This document shows positions 1 through 8,355 of a stretch of 64,000 nucleotides of DNA, one piece after another. The stretch is from Bacillus sp. FJAT-28004 (GTDB taxonomy: Bacteria; Bacillota; Bacilli; Paenibacillales; Paenibacillaceae), in NCBI RefSeq assembly GCF_001280845.1, contig NZ_LGHP01000002.1, positions 1,109,613 to 1,173,612 on the forward strand, given 5' to 3'. Every line of letters starts with the position of its first letter. Position 1 is the first letter of the stretch. The position numbers were made by a program, and so were the translations under genes. The notes under the pieces were generated by a model, which worked only from the letters and a program-made list of their open reading frames with translations, was not told the DNA's origin and ran no database searches.

Positions 1-445
1 TCGTAAGAATGAGCTTCTGGAATTGGTCCAGCAGATCGGGATGAAACGGGATTTCTTGAACAAAAATTTTCAAAACCTGGATATGGCGCTCTACAAATGA
101 AATACGATTGTCAATGATAGCTCGCAGCATAAGGTCAAAGCTGTCAAAGCGGCTTTCAAGCACTTTATAGAAATCGCGCAGTACAAAAGGTGCGATCAAC
201 TTTGCCATAACAGGTGCAACGATCGAGAAAAGCAGATCTTTTTTTGTTTTGTAATGACGAAAAATCGTTCCTTCTGCCACACCAGCTCGCTGAGCGATTT
301 CACTCGTTGTAGAAGCGGCAAAACCCTTCTGAGCAAATACCTCCGAGGCAGCTTGCACGATTTTCAATTGTTTTTCCGTCATTTTCACTTCTTCATCATC
401 TAGTTGCAATAGCTTCTGCAGCCATTGATCTACCGGTTCTTGCAT
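1..445 (-). CDS. TetR/AcrR family transcriptional regulator, C-terminus cut by window edge
   Basis: This frame is open from the ATG at 445 to the window edge, giving 148 codons. The N-terminal third is a TetR-type helix-turn-helix: residues around 20-65 read KQLKIVQAASEVFAQKGF, then TSEIAQRAGVAEGTIF with RHYKTKKDLL, the canonical recognition-helix layout. The ligand-binding C-terminus lies partly outside the window. It is the third gene of a minus-strand operon after an ABC ATPase and permease, so it is probably their local repressor. Two palindromes at 2308 and 2356 in the operon promoter are the likely operators. Family assignment is firm; the ligand cannot be read from sequence. Confidence 0.9.
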   Translation of the reverse strand, partial: MQEPVDQWLQKLLQLDDEEVKMTEKQLKIVQAASEVFAQKGFAASTTSEIAQRAGVAEGTIFRHYKTKKDLLFSIVAPVMAKLIAPFVLRDFYKVLESRFDSFDLMLRAIIDNRISFVERHIQVLKIFVQEIPFHPDLLDQFQKLILT

Positions 446-502
446 GTTAGACACTCCTTCGCGTTAACCCATTCCTTTGATTTTATTAGATGTCCTATGC
501 TT

Positions 503-1522
503 CTATATACGGCGGTGCTTCTTCAGTGCCAGAACATTCAAGACTGCAAACAATAGGGAAAATCCAACTAATACGTATACATTCACTTGAAAATCACTCC
601 AGCCTTCTCCGCGAATCATGATTCCTTGCATAGCGTCCGCCCCATAGAAAAGAGGCATAAGGTAACTTAATTTTTGCAGCCAAGGGTTCATCGCATCGAG
701 GTTAAACAATCCTGAGAAAAACGCCTGTGGCACGATGACAATGGGAATGAATTGAATGATCTGAAATTCGCTGCTTGCAAAAGAGGACAACAGCGTTCCC
801 AGGGTTAATGCTGTTAATGATAATAATAAATTAATAACAAGCATATATAAAATGCTGCCCTCCATGTACATCCCAAGCACTTGAACGGAATACCAAGCAA
901 TCAAGCAGGCTTGCAGCAGGGTGAAAATACCGAAGCCAGCTAAATAACCGACCACGATTTCGCTTCGTCTAATTGGCGTGGCTAATAAACGCTCCAAGGT
1001 ACCGCTTGTTCGCTCACGAAGGAACGAGACACCCGCAAGCAAGAAAACAAAGAAGAAGGAGAAGAAACCAATTAAAACAGGCCCATAGGAGTCGAATGCA
1101 GCCATCTCAGGGCCGCCGTGTAGGTAGGAAATAGTTGGAGCGGCGTTATCACCGCCTGGTTGTATAGCGCTCTGTATGAGCAATATTACCGCTCGATTGA
1201 TCGATGGGTCGCTTCCTTCAAGCGTTAGTTTAGGCATGCCGCCGCTTGCTTCCATAATCGCGTCGAGTTTGCCAGTTTGTAACGCAGCTTGAGCAGCTGC
1301 GGTTTCGTCATAAAGCGTTATTTTAGCATTTAATTGCTCGAACTTTTCTGTTATAGCTGCAGGCATATTAACCATTCCGATTGCTGGAGAGACGGCTTGC
1401 CCATCAAAAACTAATTTCATTAAGGTTAAAATGAGCAGGGGGGCAAGAAATAATAAGGCCAGTGTTCGTTTATCACGCAAAAATTGATTAATAATTCGAA
1501 TGGCGAGCGCACGTATTCTCAT
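503..1522 (-). CDS. ABC-2 type multidrug exporter, permease subunit
   Basis: 339 residues with one N-terminal transmembrane segment (about 20-38), a roughly 120-residue extracytoplasmic region, and five or six C-terminal membrane segments, the usual ABC-2 permease plan (YadH/YhgE-like). The stretch FLRERTSGTLERLLATPI around residue 170 is the conserved cytoplasmic coupling motif of drug-export permeases. The start codon overlaps the stop of the upstream ATPase gene by four bases, indicating translational coupling. It forms the membrane channel of an exporter whose substrate is probably a drug or lipid. The TetR gene follows 57 bp downstream. Substrate is unknown. Confidence 0.9.
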   Translation of the reverse strand: MRIRALAIRIINQFLRDKRTLALLFLAPLLILTLMKLVFDGQAVSPAIGMVNMPAAITEKFEQLNAKITLYDETAAAQAALQTGKLDAIMEASGGMPKLTLEGSDPSINRAVILLIQSAIQPGGDNAAPTISYLHGGPEMAAFDSYGPVLIGFFSFFFVFLLAGVSFLRERTSGTLERLLATPIRRSEIVVGYLAGFGIFTLLQACLIAWYSVQVLGMYMEGSILYMLVINLLLSLTALTLGTLLSSFASSEFQIIQFIPIVIVPQAFFSGLFNLDAMNPWLQKLSYLMPLFYGADAMQGIMIRGEGWSDFQVNVYVLVGFSLLFAVLNVLALKKHRRI

Positions 1523-2283
1523 CGTTCATCTCCTTCGCTTTGGCCAAGCGCAATGAATGCCTCTTCGAGTGTGTCACAACCTGCTTGCTGCTTAAGTGCT
1601 TCAGGTGTATCGACTGCTATAAGTTTTCCGCCTCGTATCAGTCCTAATCGATCACATTTCTCAGCCTCATCCATGACATGTGTCGTTATAATAATGGTCA
1701 CGCCTTGCTTGCTGAGCGCAGATAGCTCCTTCCAAATCGATTGGCGCAAAACAGGATCAATGCCCACCGTTGGTTCGTCGAGCACGAGAAGCTTGGGCTC
1801 ATGCAAGAGGGCAATCGCAAGCGAGAGCCGGCGTTTCATGCCGCCTGAATAAGCAACCGTTTGCTTATGAAGATGATCGGTTAACGCAACAAGTCTGGAT
1901 ACTATATGAATCCGATCTTGCAGTAAAGCTCCCTTTAAACCGAACATAGCCCCAAAAAACGCCAAGTTTTGCTTGCCCGTCAATTCGTTATAAAGCGCAT
2001 CTGATTGGGCCATGTAACCAAAGGCTTGCAGCATTTTTAGCTGTGGCATAGGTTCTCCGAGCATCCGGACGGTCCCGGCATTTGCCTGGTCAATCCCAGT
2101 CATAAGCTTGATTAGCGTCGTTTTTCCGGAGCCGGAAGGGCCTAGTAAACCAAATAGTTCACCACGCGGGATCGTAAGTGTAATGCCATCAAGTACGATA
2201 CGATCTCCAAATGAACGGTTAATGTCTTGGAGTTCTACGGCAAAGGCTGTTTCAGATAATTCTGCTAGGCTGTTATTCATCAT
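1519..2283 (-). CDS. ABC exporter ATP-binding subunit
   Basis: 254 residues with all nucleotide-binding motifs: Walker A GPSGSGKTT near residue 50, a YSGGMKRRLS signature near 145, Walker B LLVLDEPTVGID near 168, and the switch histidine in TTHVMDEAE. The SGGMKRR signature is typical of drug-export (DrrA/CcmA-like) ATPases. It is the first gene of the minus-strand operon with the permease (4-bp overlap) and TetR gene. Transcription should start in the operator region 2300-2370. It energises export of an unknown, probably hydrophobic compound. Confidence 0.93.
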   Translation of the reverse strand: MMNNSLAELSETAFAVELQDINRSFGDRIVLDGITLTIPRGELFGLLGPSGSGKTTLIKLMTGIDQANAGTVRMLGEPMPQLKMLQAFGYMAQSDALYNELTGKQNLAFFGAMFGLKGALLQDRIHIVSRLVALTDHLHKQTVAYSGGMKRRLSLAIALLHEPKLLVLDEPTVGIDPVLRQSIWKELSALSKQGVTIIITTHVMDEAEKCDRLGLIRGGKLIAVDTPEALKQQAGCDTLEEAFIALGQSEGDER

Positions 2284-2307
2284 AGATCACACTCCACTTT
2301 CCTCAAA

Positions 2308-2321
2308 TGAGTAAGCACTTA
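2308..2321. promoter_or_regulatory. Putative TetR operator 1
   Basis: TGAGTAAGCACTTA matches the reverse complement of site 2 (TGAGTAAGTACTCA) at 12 of 14 positions. It lies just downstream of the -10 of the ABC-TetR operon, where a bound repressor would block transcription. Assignment to the adjacent TetR protein is inference. Confidence 0.6.
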
Positions 2322-2326
2322 TCCAA

Positions 2327-2332
2327 TTATAT
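2327..2332 (-). promoter_or_regulatory. Candidate -10 box of the ABC-TetR operon
   Basis: On the minus strand this reads TATAAT and lies between the two operator-like palindromes, about 45 bp upstream of the ATPase start codon. The matching -35 is poor and abuts operator 2, so the promoter would be covered by repressor on both sides. Confidence 0.5.
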
Positions 2333-2355
2333 ACAGGTTTTTATAAAAATAAAAG

Positions 2356-2369
2356 TGAGTACTTACTCA
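2356..2369. promoter_or_regulatory. Putative TetR operator 2
   Basis: TGAGTACTTACTCA is a perfect inverted repeat of TGAGTA with a two-base centre. Its start is 48 bp from that of operator 1. It lies between the ABC operon and the divergent RND exporter gene, so one repressor could control both directions. Confidence 0.65.
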
Positions 2370-2536
2370 TTTTTTTTGAAGGATTGTCCTTGTCCTCAGT
2401 CTTCAGTCGTAGACGATTTCCGACTTAAGGCGAGAATGAAATCCCTTCTCTGGACGTTTTTGTTAATCTTTTCTACCCCCTATGATTAGAAAAGACAAAA
2501 AAAGAATTCCGTAATCGGAGAAGGAGTCGGAAACAA

Positions 2537-5500
2537 ATGAGTAAATTGACGGAATGGTCGTTCCGAAATAAGGCGGCTATTATTCTGATCGTCATTATGG
2601 CTTTAGTAATGGGGGTAATCAGCTATTTTAGGCTGCCAATGGAATTTCTGCCTGCAGCCGATAACCCGCAAGTCATGGTCACGGCAATAGGGCCGGGGAA
2701 TGACGCGAAGACGATGGAGCAGATGGTTACAAATCCTTTGGAAGAAGCTGTGACGCTCGTTAAAGGGAAAACAGATATGTTCTCGACTTCAGGTGATGGG
2801 TATGCTCAAATCAGTTTAAATTTTAATTCGAAGACGAATATGAAAGAAGCGAAGGCGGAGGTTGAGCAGTTAATCGCACAGGTACAGCTGCCGGCAAATG
2901 TTATGAAGCCATTCGTCTTACAATTGAATACTTCAATGATCCCAATCTCTTGGGTAACGCTAACCTTTGATGAGGGATTAACGGAGCAGCAAAAAGAAGC
3001 AAAGCTGAAAGAGGTAACGACAGAGCTTCAAAAGACTGAGGGCGCAGGTGAGGTTAGCATCAGCGGCAAGTCGTCGCCAACGGTTCATGTGGTACCGGAT
3101 ACAGAAAAGCTGGCTGAAGCGGGAATTTCTGTACAAGCGTTAATGGGCGTGCTTCAAGGGAGAGGAACATCTGTATCGCTTGGAGAACGCACGTTAGACG
3201 GAGCAGACGGCAACATTAACGTTTACGATCAAGTAACCGATGTGGAAACACTGCGCAAGCTTCCTGTCGCGGCAGGTGTGATCCTAGGTGATGTAGCGAG
3301 TGTTGAGCTTGCAAAAAATCAAGAGAGCATAAGTCGTATGAACGGCAAAGATGCGATTATGTTTACGGTATCTAAATCTGCTGATGCGAATGCGGTGACA
3401 GTAGGCAAAGGAATTAAAGAAACAATTGATCGCTTAAATGCTGATGTAGAGGGAATCGATGCTTCCATTATTTTGAGTACATCCGATTCTGTCGTCTCTT
3501 CTGTTAATAGTATGATGCGAGAGGTTCTGCTTGGAGCCTTGTTCGCAACCATCGTTATTTTATTGTTCATGCGGAATTTTAAAGCGACGATCGTGACGAT
3601 TGTTTCGATACCGTTGTCGCTCGGTATTACACTTTATTTGCTGCACCTCTCTGGCGTATCGCTTAACATCATTACGCTCGGAGGCGTTGCGGTTGCAGTT
3701 GGTCGACTCGTAGACGATAGCATAGTCGTCATTGAAAATATCTATAGAAGGCTGCAAAAGGAGTCCTTCTCTATAAAGCTTATTACGGATGCAACGAAGG
3801 AAGTGTCCTCGGCTATTACCTCGTCAACACTCGTGACTGTTGCGGTATTTTTGCCAATGGGCCTCCTGCGCGGTTCTTTGCAAGCATTCCTGCTGCCATT
3901 CGCTCTTACAGTCGCGTATTCATTGCTCGCTTCCCTACTGGTGGCGTTGACTGTTGTACCGCTCTTAAGTGCTGTATTGCTCCGTGGCACGAAGGAGAAA
4001 GAACATGTCGGTTCTCCTAAATTCGCTTCATTTATTCGCTGGAATCTTGCTCATAAATTAGTGCCGTTAATTATTGCAGTATTGTTGTTCGCAGGATCAA
4101 TTAGTGCGTACATGTTCATGCCAAAAGGAGCGCTCGATTCCTCAAGTGCAGGGAACCTAAACGTGTCACTGCAATATCCGAGCGACACGCCCGCGGATCA
4201 AGTGTTGGAAGCAGGAAAGAAGTTCGAATCATTCCTGACGGCGAATCAAGATATTGAATGGGTAATGATGATGCTTGGAAACAGTGCAGATGCGGCGAAA
4301 TATGGATCGGTGACATCACCAACGTTGATTACTTATATGGTTGATTTGAAGGAAGGCGTTGACGCAGAGCTCTTGATGGAGAACATCAAGACTCAGAAGG
4401 ATAATTATAAAGACGCAACCATGACGGTTGATGCAGCCGATCTAATTATGGGCGGCGGATCATCTCAAATTTACATTGATGTTTCAGGCGATAACTTGGA
4501 GCAGCTTTCTACAACCGCAGACCAATTGATAGCAGCTATTAAACCTATCGATGGTGTTTTAAAGGTTGAGAGCAATCAAGAGGAGAAAAAGTCGGTTTAT
4601 TCCTTTAAAGTTGATCCTACCCTTGCCAAAGGCCAAGAGGTAGCCATGCAGCTGCAAAGCATGCTTAATCCTTTGCCGATAGGCTCGATCCAGCAAGAAG
4701 GCAGTGAAATTCCAGTTATCCTGCAGCCTATCGTAAACCCCGATTCAAAGGCAGAGCTGGAGCAATTAACAGTGATGACAGCTGCTGGACCGACACCTAT
4801 GTCTAAGGTTGCAGAATTGGTGCGTTCAGAAGAGCCTTCCTTGTACTACCACAAAGAAGGCAAAACGTATATTCGTGTAACGGCGAGTGCTGAGCCAAAA
4901 GAACTTTCGGTCGTCGGGGATGAAATTACGAAAGCAACAAAGGATCTCGAACTTCCAGATGGCGTTAACCTTGCGGTTGGAGGAGCCTCGGCCGATCAAT
5001 CAAGCGACTTTGCAGATTTGGGCTTAACAGCGCTTATCTCCATCGGCATTGTTTATCTCATCATGGTGCTTACGTTTAAGACGCTTCGTGCTCCGCTGGC
5101 GATTATGATCTCCTTGCCGCTTGCTGCGATTGGCGCAGTGACTGGCCTCCTCGTATCAGGTGTAACGCCAGATTTCACAGCAATGTTCGGAGCGCTGATG
5201 CTGATCGGAATTGTAGTTACCAATGCTATCGTATTAATTGATCGTGTGAAGCAAAACGAACTGACGATGCCGATTCGTGAAGCGCTGATCGAAGCGGCAA
5301 CGACGCGGATGCGTCCAATCGTGATGACAGCAGTGGCGACGGTGTCCGCAATGCTGCCACTTGTATTTGGTTCACATGAATCGGGCAGCATCGTCTCCCA
5401 AAGCCTTGCCATCGTCGTCATTGGGGGGTTGATTGCGGCTACGCTGCTCACGTTAATTATCGTTCCGTGCGTATATGAGCTGTTATTTTTCCGTACTTCA

Positions 5501-5566
5501 CGCAAGCAACGACGCAATATCGGCTCATCCGCGCAAGCGGAAGCCGCTGCTTCGCAGCAAGTGTAA
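2537..5566 (+). CDS. RND family efflux transporter (AcrB/SwrC type)
   Basis: 1009 residues, close to the usual RND length. It has an N-terminal membrane segment (about 11-30), a large extracytoplasmic loop, a block of five or six membrane segments around 330-480, a second large loop, and a final membrane block at 860-990: the duplicated RND plan. VGRLVDDSIVVIEN near residue 390 is the TM4 proton-relay motif with paired aspartates. It is a proton-driven exporter of amphiphilic drugs or surfactin-like lipopeptides, by analogy with B. subtilis SwrC (YerP). No membrane-fusion or outer-membrane partner is adjacent, as expected in a Gram-positive. The start follows AAGGAG. It is divergent from the TetR-controlled ABC operon and may share its operators. 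Confidence 0.92.
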   Translation: MSKLTEWSFRNKAAIILIVIMALVMGVISYFRLPMEFLPAADNPQVMVTAIGPGNDAKTMEQMVTNPLEEAVTLVKGKTDMFSTSGDGYAQISLNFNSKTNMKEAKAEVEQLIAQVQLPANVMKPFVLQLNTSMIPISWVTLTFDEGLTEQQKEAKLKEVTTELQKTEGAGEVSISGKSSPTVHVVPDTEKLAEAGISVQALMGVLQGRGTSVSLGERTLDGADGNINVYDQVTDVETLRKLPVAAGVILGDVASVELAKNQESISRMNGKDAIMFTVSKSADANAVTVGKGIKETIDRLNADVEGIDASIILSTSDSVVSSVNSMMREVLLGALFATIVILLFMRNFKATIVTIVSIPLSLGITLYLLHLSGVSLNIITLGGVAVAVGRLVDDSIVVIENIYRRLQKESFSIKLITDATKEVSSAITSSTLVTVAVFLPMGLLRGSLQAFLLPFALTVAYSLLASLLVALTVVPLLSAVLLRGTKEKEHVGSPKFASFIRWNLAHKLVPLIIAVLLFAGSISAYMFMPKGALDSSSAGNLNVSLQYPSDTPADQVLEAGKKFESFLTANQDIEWVMMMLGNSADAAKYGSVTSPTLITYMVDLKEGVDAELLMENIKTQKDNYKDATMTVDAADLIMGGGSSQIYIDVSGDNLEQLSTTADQLIAAIKPIDGVLKVESNQEEKKSVYSFKVDPTLAKGQEVAMQLQSMLNPLPIGSIQQEGSEIPVILQPIVNPDSKAELEQLTVMTAAGPTPMSKVAELVRSEEPSLYYHKEGKTYIRVTASAEPKELSVVGDEITKATKDLELPDGVNLAVGGASADQSSDFADLGLTALISIGIVYLIMVLTFKTLRAPLAIMISLPLAAIGAVTGLLVSGVTPDFTAMFGALMLIGIVVTNAIVLIDRVKQNELTMPIREALIEAATTRMRPIVMTAVATVSAMLPLVFGSHESGSIVSQSLAIVVIGGLIAATLLTLIIVPCVYELLFFRTSRKQRRNIGSSAQAEAAASQQV

Positions 5567-5573
5567 ACGATAA

Positions 5574-5623
5574 AAGGCTGTACCTTAAGGTCTGAATTGA
5601 CCTAGAGGTACAGCCTTTTTTTT
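5574..5623 (+). terminator. Rho-independent terminator after the RND gene
   Basis: AAGGCTGTACCT pairs with AGGTACAGCCTT and is followed by a T run. It lies 8 bp after the RND stop codon. Confidence 0.9.
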
Positions 5624-5646
5624 GAATAAAACTCTTTTAATAGATC

Positions 5647-6294
5647 TTATAAGTTCGCCATACGGTATAACGGCATAAGCGTTTCATAGGTAGATGAAGC
5701 TAGAGCAAGCAGCGCATCACCATCTTGGAGGATCGGATCATTCGCTTGCACATGGCGACCGATAAGCAGTTCAGCTTTCTGAACATCACGGAAACGAACG
5801 AGAGCGTCGTTCCAATCCTGCTTCGACATCGTGCTGATAGCCGTGGACTCTTTCTTCATATGATCAAGTGAAAGCACATAATCCGAAGGTACATTTGCGA
5901 TGACTTCATCGATTTGGTTCAAGAAGGCTGTTGCGATATTGGATTTATGCGGAAGCTCGTAAATGAGCGCAAACCACAGAAATAGATGATCATCGAACAA
6001 TCCAAGCTGAAAATGCGGGTGTGCTTTGTAGCCGCGCTTGTTGCTGCAAATGGCGAGCCAAGTATCCTTTGGCGGATTAACCTTGCGCCGAGCATGCCTT
6101 GCAACATGCAAATACATTTCATTGCCGGCATGAACAGCCGCATCGACGCTAAGCTGCTCGCCGATCGCACGAAATTTCGGCTGAATCTGATTTTGAATGG
6201 CTGCCATACGTTCTTCTAGTCCTTGAAGTGCAAAAACATCGAAGTCGGCTTGTGTAAATCCGGCAAGCGGAGTGGAGGTAGTCTGTGTTGTCAT
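5647..6294 (-). CDS. yktB: YktB-family (DUF1054) protein
   Basis: 215 residues resembling B. subtilis YktB, a conserved Bacillota protein of unknown biochemical function. Visible family features are an opening GFTQADFDVFALQGLEERM, a central YLHVARHARRKVNPPKDTW, and HPHFQLGLFDDHLFLWFALI. The ATG at 6294 is preceded by AAGGAG at good spacing. An upstream in-frame TTG at 6312 would place that ribosome site inside the gene, so it was rejected. No membrane segment or signal peptide is present. It stands between the RND terminator and the two-component genes with its own ribosome site, and its 3' end faces the RND gene. Confidence 0.8.
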   Translation of the reverse strand: MTTQTTSTPLAGFTQADFDVFALQGLEERMAAIQNQIQPKFRAIGEQLSVDAAVHAGNEMYLHVARHARRKVNPPKDTWLAICSNKRGYKAHPHFQLGLFDDHLFLWFALIYELPHKSNIATAFLNQIDEVIANVPSDYVLSLDHMKKESTAISTMSKQDWNDALVRFRDVQKAELLIGRHVQANDPILQDGDALLALASSTYETLMPLYRMANL

Positions 6295-6320
6295 CGAATT
6301 AATCTCCTTCAATAAAACAA

Positions 6321-6962
6321 TTATTGGTGCAATAATTTCAAATAAAAGATAGCGATTTGAGTTCTATCTCGAAGCTCGAGTTTATTAAGTATTTCAGTAA
6401 TGTAATTTTTAATTGTACCTTCACTTAAGAAAAGAGTAGCGGCAATTTCCTTGTTCGATTGACCGTCCGCGATCAGACGTACGATTTGAACCTCTGCCTG
6501 CGTGAGGCCCGAAATCGTTAATGATTTGCTAGTACCTAGCCTAGGCGTCTCCAGCATCCCAGCCAATTTACGGGCAATATCAGGATGTATCAGCACAGAA
6601 CCCTCATATACGGTCTTTATTCCGCTAATAATACGGCTTGGCGGAACATTTTTGAGCAAATAGCCATTCGCTCCGTTACGGATTGCTTGTGCTATGTACT
6701 CGTCATCATCAAAGGTCGTCAAAAGTAGAACAGCGGGACAAGGATCGAGCGCGCGAAGCAGCTTCGTTCCTTCGACGCCATCACATAGCGGCATCCGAAT
6801 ATCCATTAGTACAACATCGATGGGGTGTTGACGGACAAATTGTTCTGCCTCAAGACCGTTTGCACAAACACCAGCGACATGCAATTCATTATCCAAACTT
6901 AAGATAACGTTCATGCTCTCTCGAATAAAAGGATCATCGTCCACTACCAGCACTTGAATCAT
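6321..6962 (-). CDS. NarL/LuxR-type response regulator, LnrK-like
   Basis: 213 residues: an N-terminal receiver domain (1-120) with acidic pocket DDD at 8-10, phosphoacceptor D54 in VVLMDIRMP, conserved T near 82 and K104 in YLLKNVPPS; then a C-terminal LuxR helix-turn-helix (about 148-205) with LTQAEVQIVRLIADGQSNKEIA. It follows the histidine kinase gene by 41 bp on the same strand and is divergent from a three-gene ABC exporter. This layout matches B. subtilis LnrJK-LnrLMN (YfiJK-YfiLMN), where phosphorylated LnrK activates the exporter. Family is certain; the specific orthology is inferred from context and subunit sizes. Confidence 0.92.
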   Translation of the reverse strand: MIQVLVVDDDPFIRESMNVILSLDNELHVAGVCANGLEAEQFVRQHPIDVVLMDIRMPLCDGVEGTKLLRALDPCPAVLLLTTFDDDEYIAQAIRNGANGYLLKNVPPSRIISGIKTVYEGSVLIHPDIARKLAGMLETPRLGTSKSLTISGLTQAEVQIVRLIADGQSNKEIAATLFLSEGTIKNYITEILNKLELRDRTQIAIFYLKLLHQ

Positions 6963-7003
6963 TAGCTCAAATCTCTCCGTTTCTAAAAAGAGCAGTATCG
7001 TCG

Positions 7004-8134
7004 TTAACCGCCAAGCAGCGGAAGTGTTGTCGTTATTGAGAACTGCTCAGACTTCTCAAAGTCCATTTGGCCCCCAATTAGTGCAATCCGCTCTCTCATC
7101 CCCTTCATACCAAGACCAGCTTCAATCGGCTCGTTGGGCAAGCTGCCGTTATTGGATACGGTCAGCGCAACGTAAGCCGTTAGAAATTCCAAAGTAACCG
7201 CAACGTTTGTCGCATTTCCATGCCGAACGGCATTCGTAATCGCTTCTTGAGCATTTCTAAATAGGATGAGCTCCATGCTTGGGTATAGAGGCCTTGGGTG
7301 ACCGGTAACACGGAAGCTTACGGAAATACCTAAAGCGTCGGCAGATTCTTCAACAAGCCGGTCGAGGGCATATTGCCTTACGTCCTTTTCTCCATCTGCT
7401 GCAAGTCTTCGTACCGTGCGTCGCATCAGCTCCATGCTGTCCTGCAGCTGATCACGCATTTGCTCAACCGTGCTCCGAGCTCTTGCCGTGTCCGCATCGA
7501 ATAAATGCAAAGCAGCTTCGGACATCATTTTGACGCGAATAAGGCGGTGCCCCAGATCATCATGGATATCTTTGGCGATGCGGTTTCGCTCCTCGATCTG
7601 TGCTTGATACTCAACCTGTAAGGCATAATCCTGCATTCTGCGTCTTGCTGAGTCTAGTTCCACATGGCTAGCCGCCAGTGCTCCGTACAAATCTTCTGTT
7701 TGATGATGTTTGTCCTCAAACTCATTGGAAGCATAAAGGATTACTGCTGTAGTGATCCATAGAGCCGCCACGGCAAAAATAATTTCTGGTTCTCTGCCAT
7801 GCAAACCTGTTAATAAAGCAGCTAAGCCCATAATTGTCCAAGCTGTGCTGACCATTTTGTTTGGCCTATTTCGGAATGAGGCAATTAGAGTGGAGAAAAG
7901 CAATAGAAACAGTACACCGCCATACGAGTAGGAAAACCAGGAAAAACCGATGAACTCCAGTGTCAGCAATAGATTGCGGTATTTAGGAAACATAGAGCCA
8001 GCTTTGGTAAGAAGCAGAGCAAGAAGTACTGAGGCTGTGTAAAGAGCATATAAGCCAGCTTCTACATGCACGATGCTAATAATAGAAGGGATCGCTACTA
8101 GCAAGGAACGGATTTGGTACAGTGTTTTATTCAT
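7004..8134 (-). CDS. Membrane sensor histidine kinase, LnrJ-like
   Basis: 376 residues. The first about 135 residues hold four or five hydrophobic segments with little extracytoplasmic sequence, as in intramembrane-sensing kinases of the DesK/LnrJ kind. A coiled region (about 140-180) leads to the HisKA_3 motif ERNRIAKDIHDDLGHRL with H191 as the autophosphorylation site. A HATPase domain follows, with an N-box in AQEAITNAVRHGN and a G-box in GLGMKGMRERI. It is the first gene of a minus-strand operon with the response regulator and is divergent from the exporter it probably controls. The likely stimulus is membrane-active antibiotics, by analogy with LnrJ. Confidence 0.92.
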   Translation of the reverse strand: MNKTLYQIRSLLVAIPSIISIVHVEAGLYALYTASVLLALLLTKAGSMFPKYRNLLLTLEFIGFSWFSYSYGGVLFLLLFSTLIASFRNRPNKMVSTAWTIMGLAALLTGLHGREPEIIFAVAALWITTAVILYASNEFEDKHHQTEDLYGALAASHVELDSARRRMQDYALQVEYQAQIEERNRIAKDIHDDLGHRLIRVKMMSEAALHLFDADTARARSTVEQMRDQLQDSMELMRRTVRRLAADGEKDVRQYALDRLVEESADALGISVSFRVTGHPRPLYPSMELILFRNAQEAITNAVRHGNATNVAVTLEFLTAYVALTVSNNGSLPNEPIEAGLGMKGMRERIALIGGQMDFEKSEQFSITTTLPLLGG

Positions 8135-8254
8135 ATCCGAATAGCTCCTGCAGCTGAATTTGTTTCATTATAGCACATTGTTTGATGGACGAACGAGACT
8201 GAAACGCGCTTTTCATCTAACCTTCATGCCGATAGCAGCTCATTAGGAAAGAGA

Positions 8255-8282
8255 TGACTTTAGTCACCTTTATAAGGTGACT
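8255..8282. promoter_or_regulatory. Paired inverted repeats, probable response-regulator binding site
   Basis: TGACTTTAGTCA (8255-8266) is an inverted repeat of TGACT/AGTCA. It overlaps a second, 9-bp inverted repeat AGTCACCTT-TAT-AAGGTGACT (8262-8282). Both lie just upstream of the candidate -35 of the exporter operon, the expected place for an activator. A terminator role is possible for the second repeat because T residues follow, but nothing upstream needs terminating on the plus strand. Confidence 0.55.
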
Positions 8283-8290
8283 TTTTAGAC

Positions 8291-8319
8291 CTGTTTCCTC
8301 ACTAGTCATGACGTACAAT
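8291..8319 (+). promoter_or_regulatory. Candidate activated promoter of the LnrLMN-like operon
   Basis: A TACAAT -10 at 8314-8319 has a poor -35 (CTGTTT) 17 bp upstream, consistent with dependence on the response regulator bound at the adjacent repeats. Confidence 0.45.
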
Positions 8320-8355
8320 TGGTTTATCAGAAACGAACTGAAAGGATGAATAAAT

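Noticed and set aside
5053..5517. 154-codon frame on the minus strand inside the RND gene
   Set aside because: Shadow of a conserved membrane segment region, with no ribosome site and no recognisable family.
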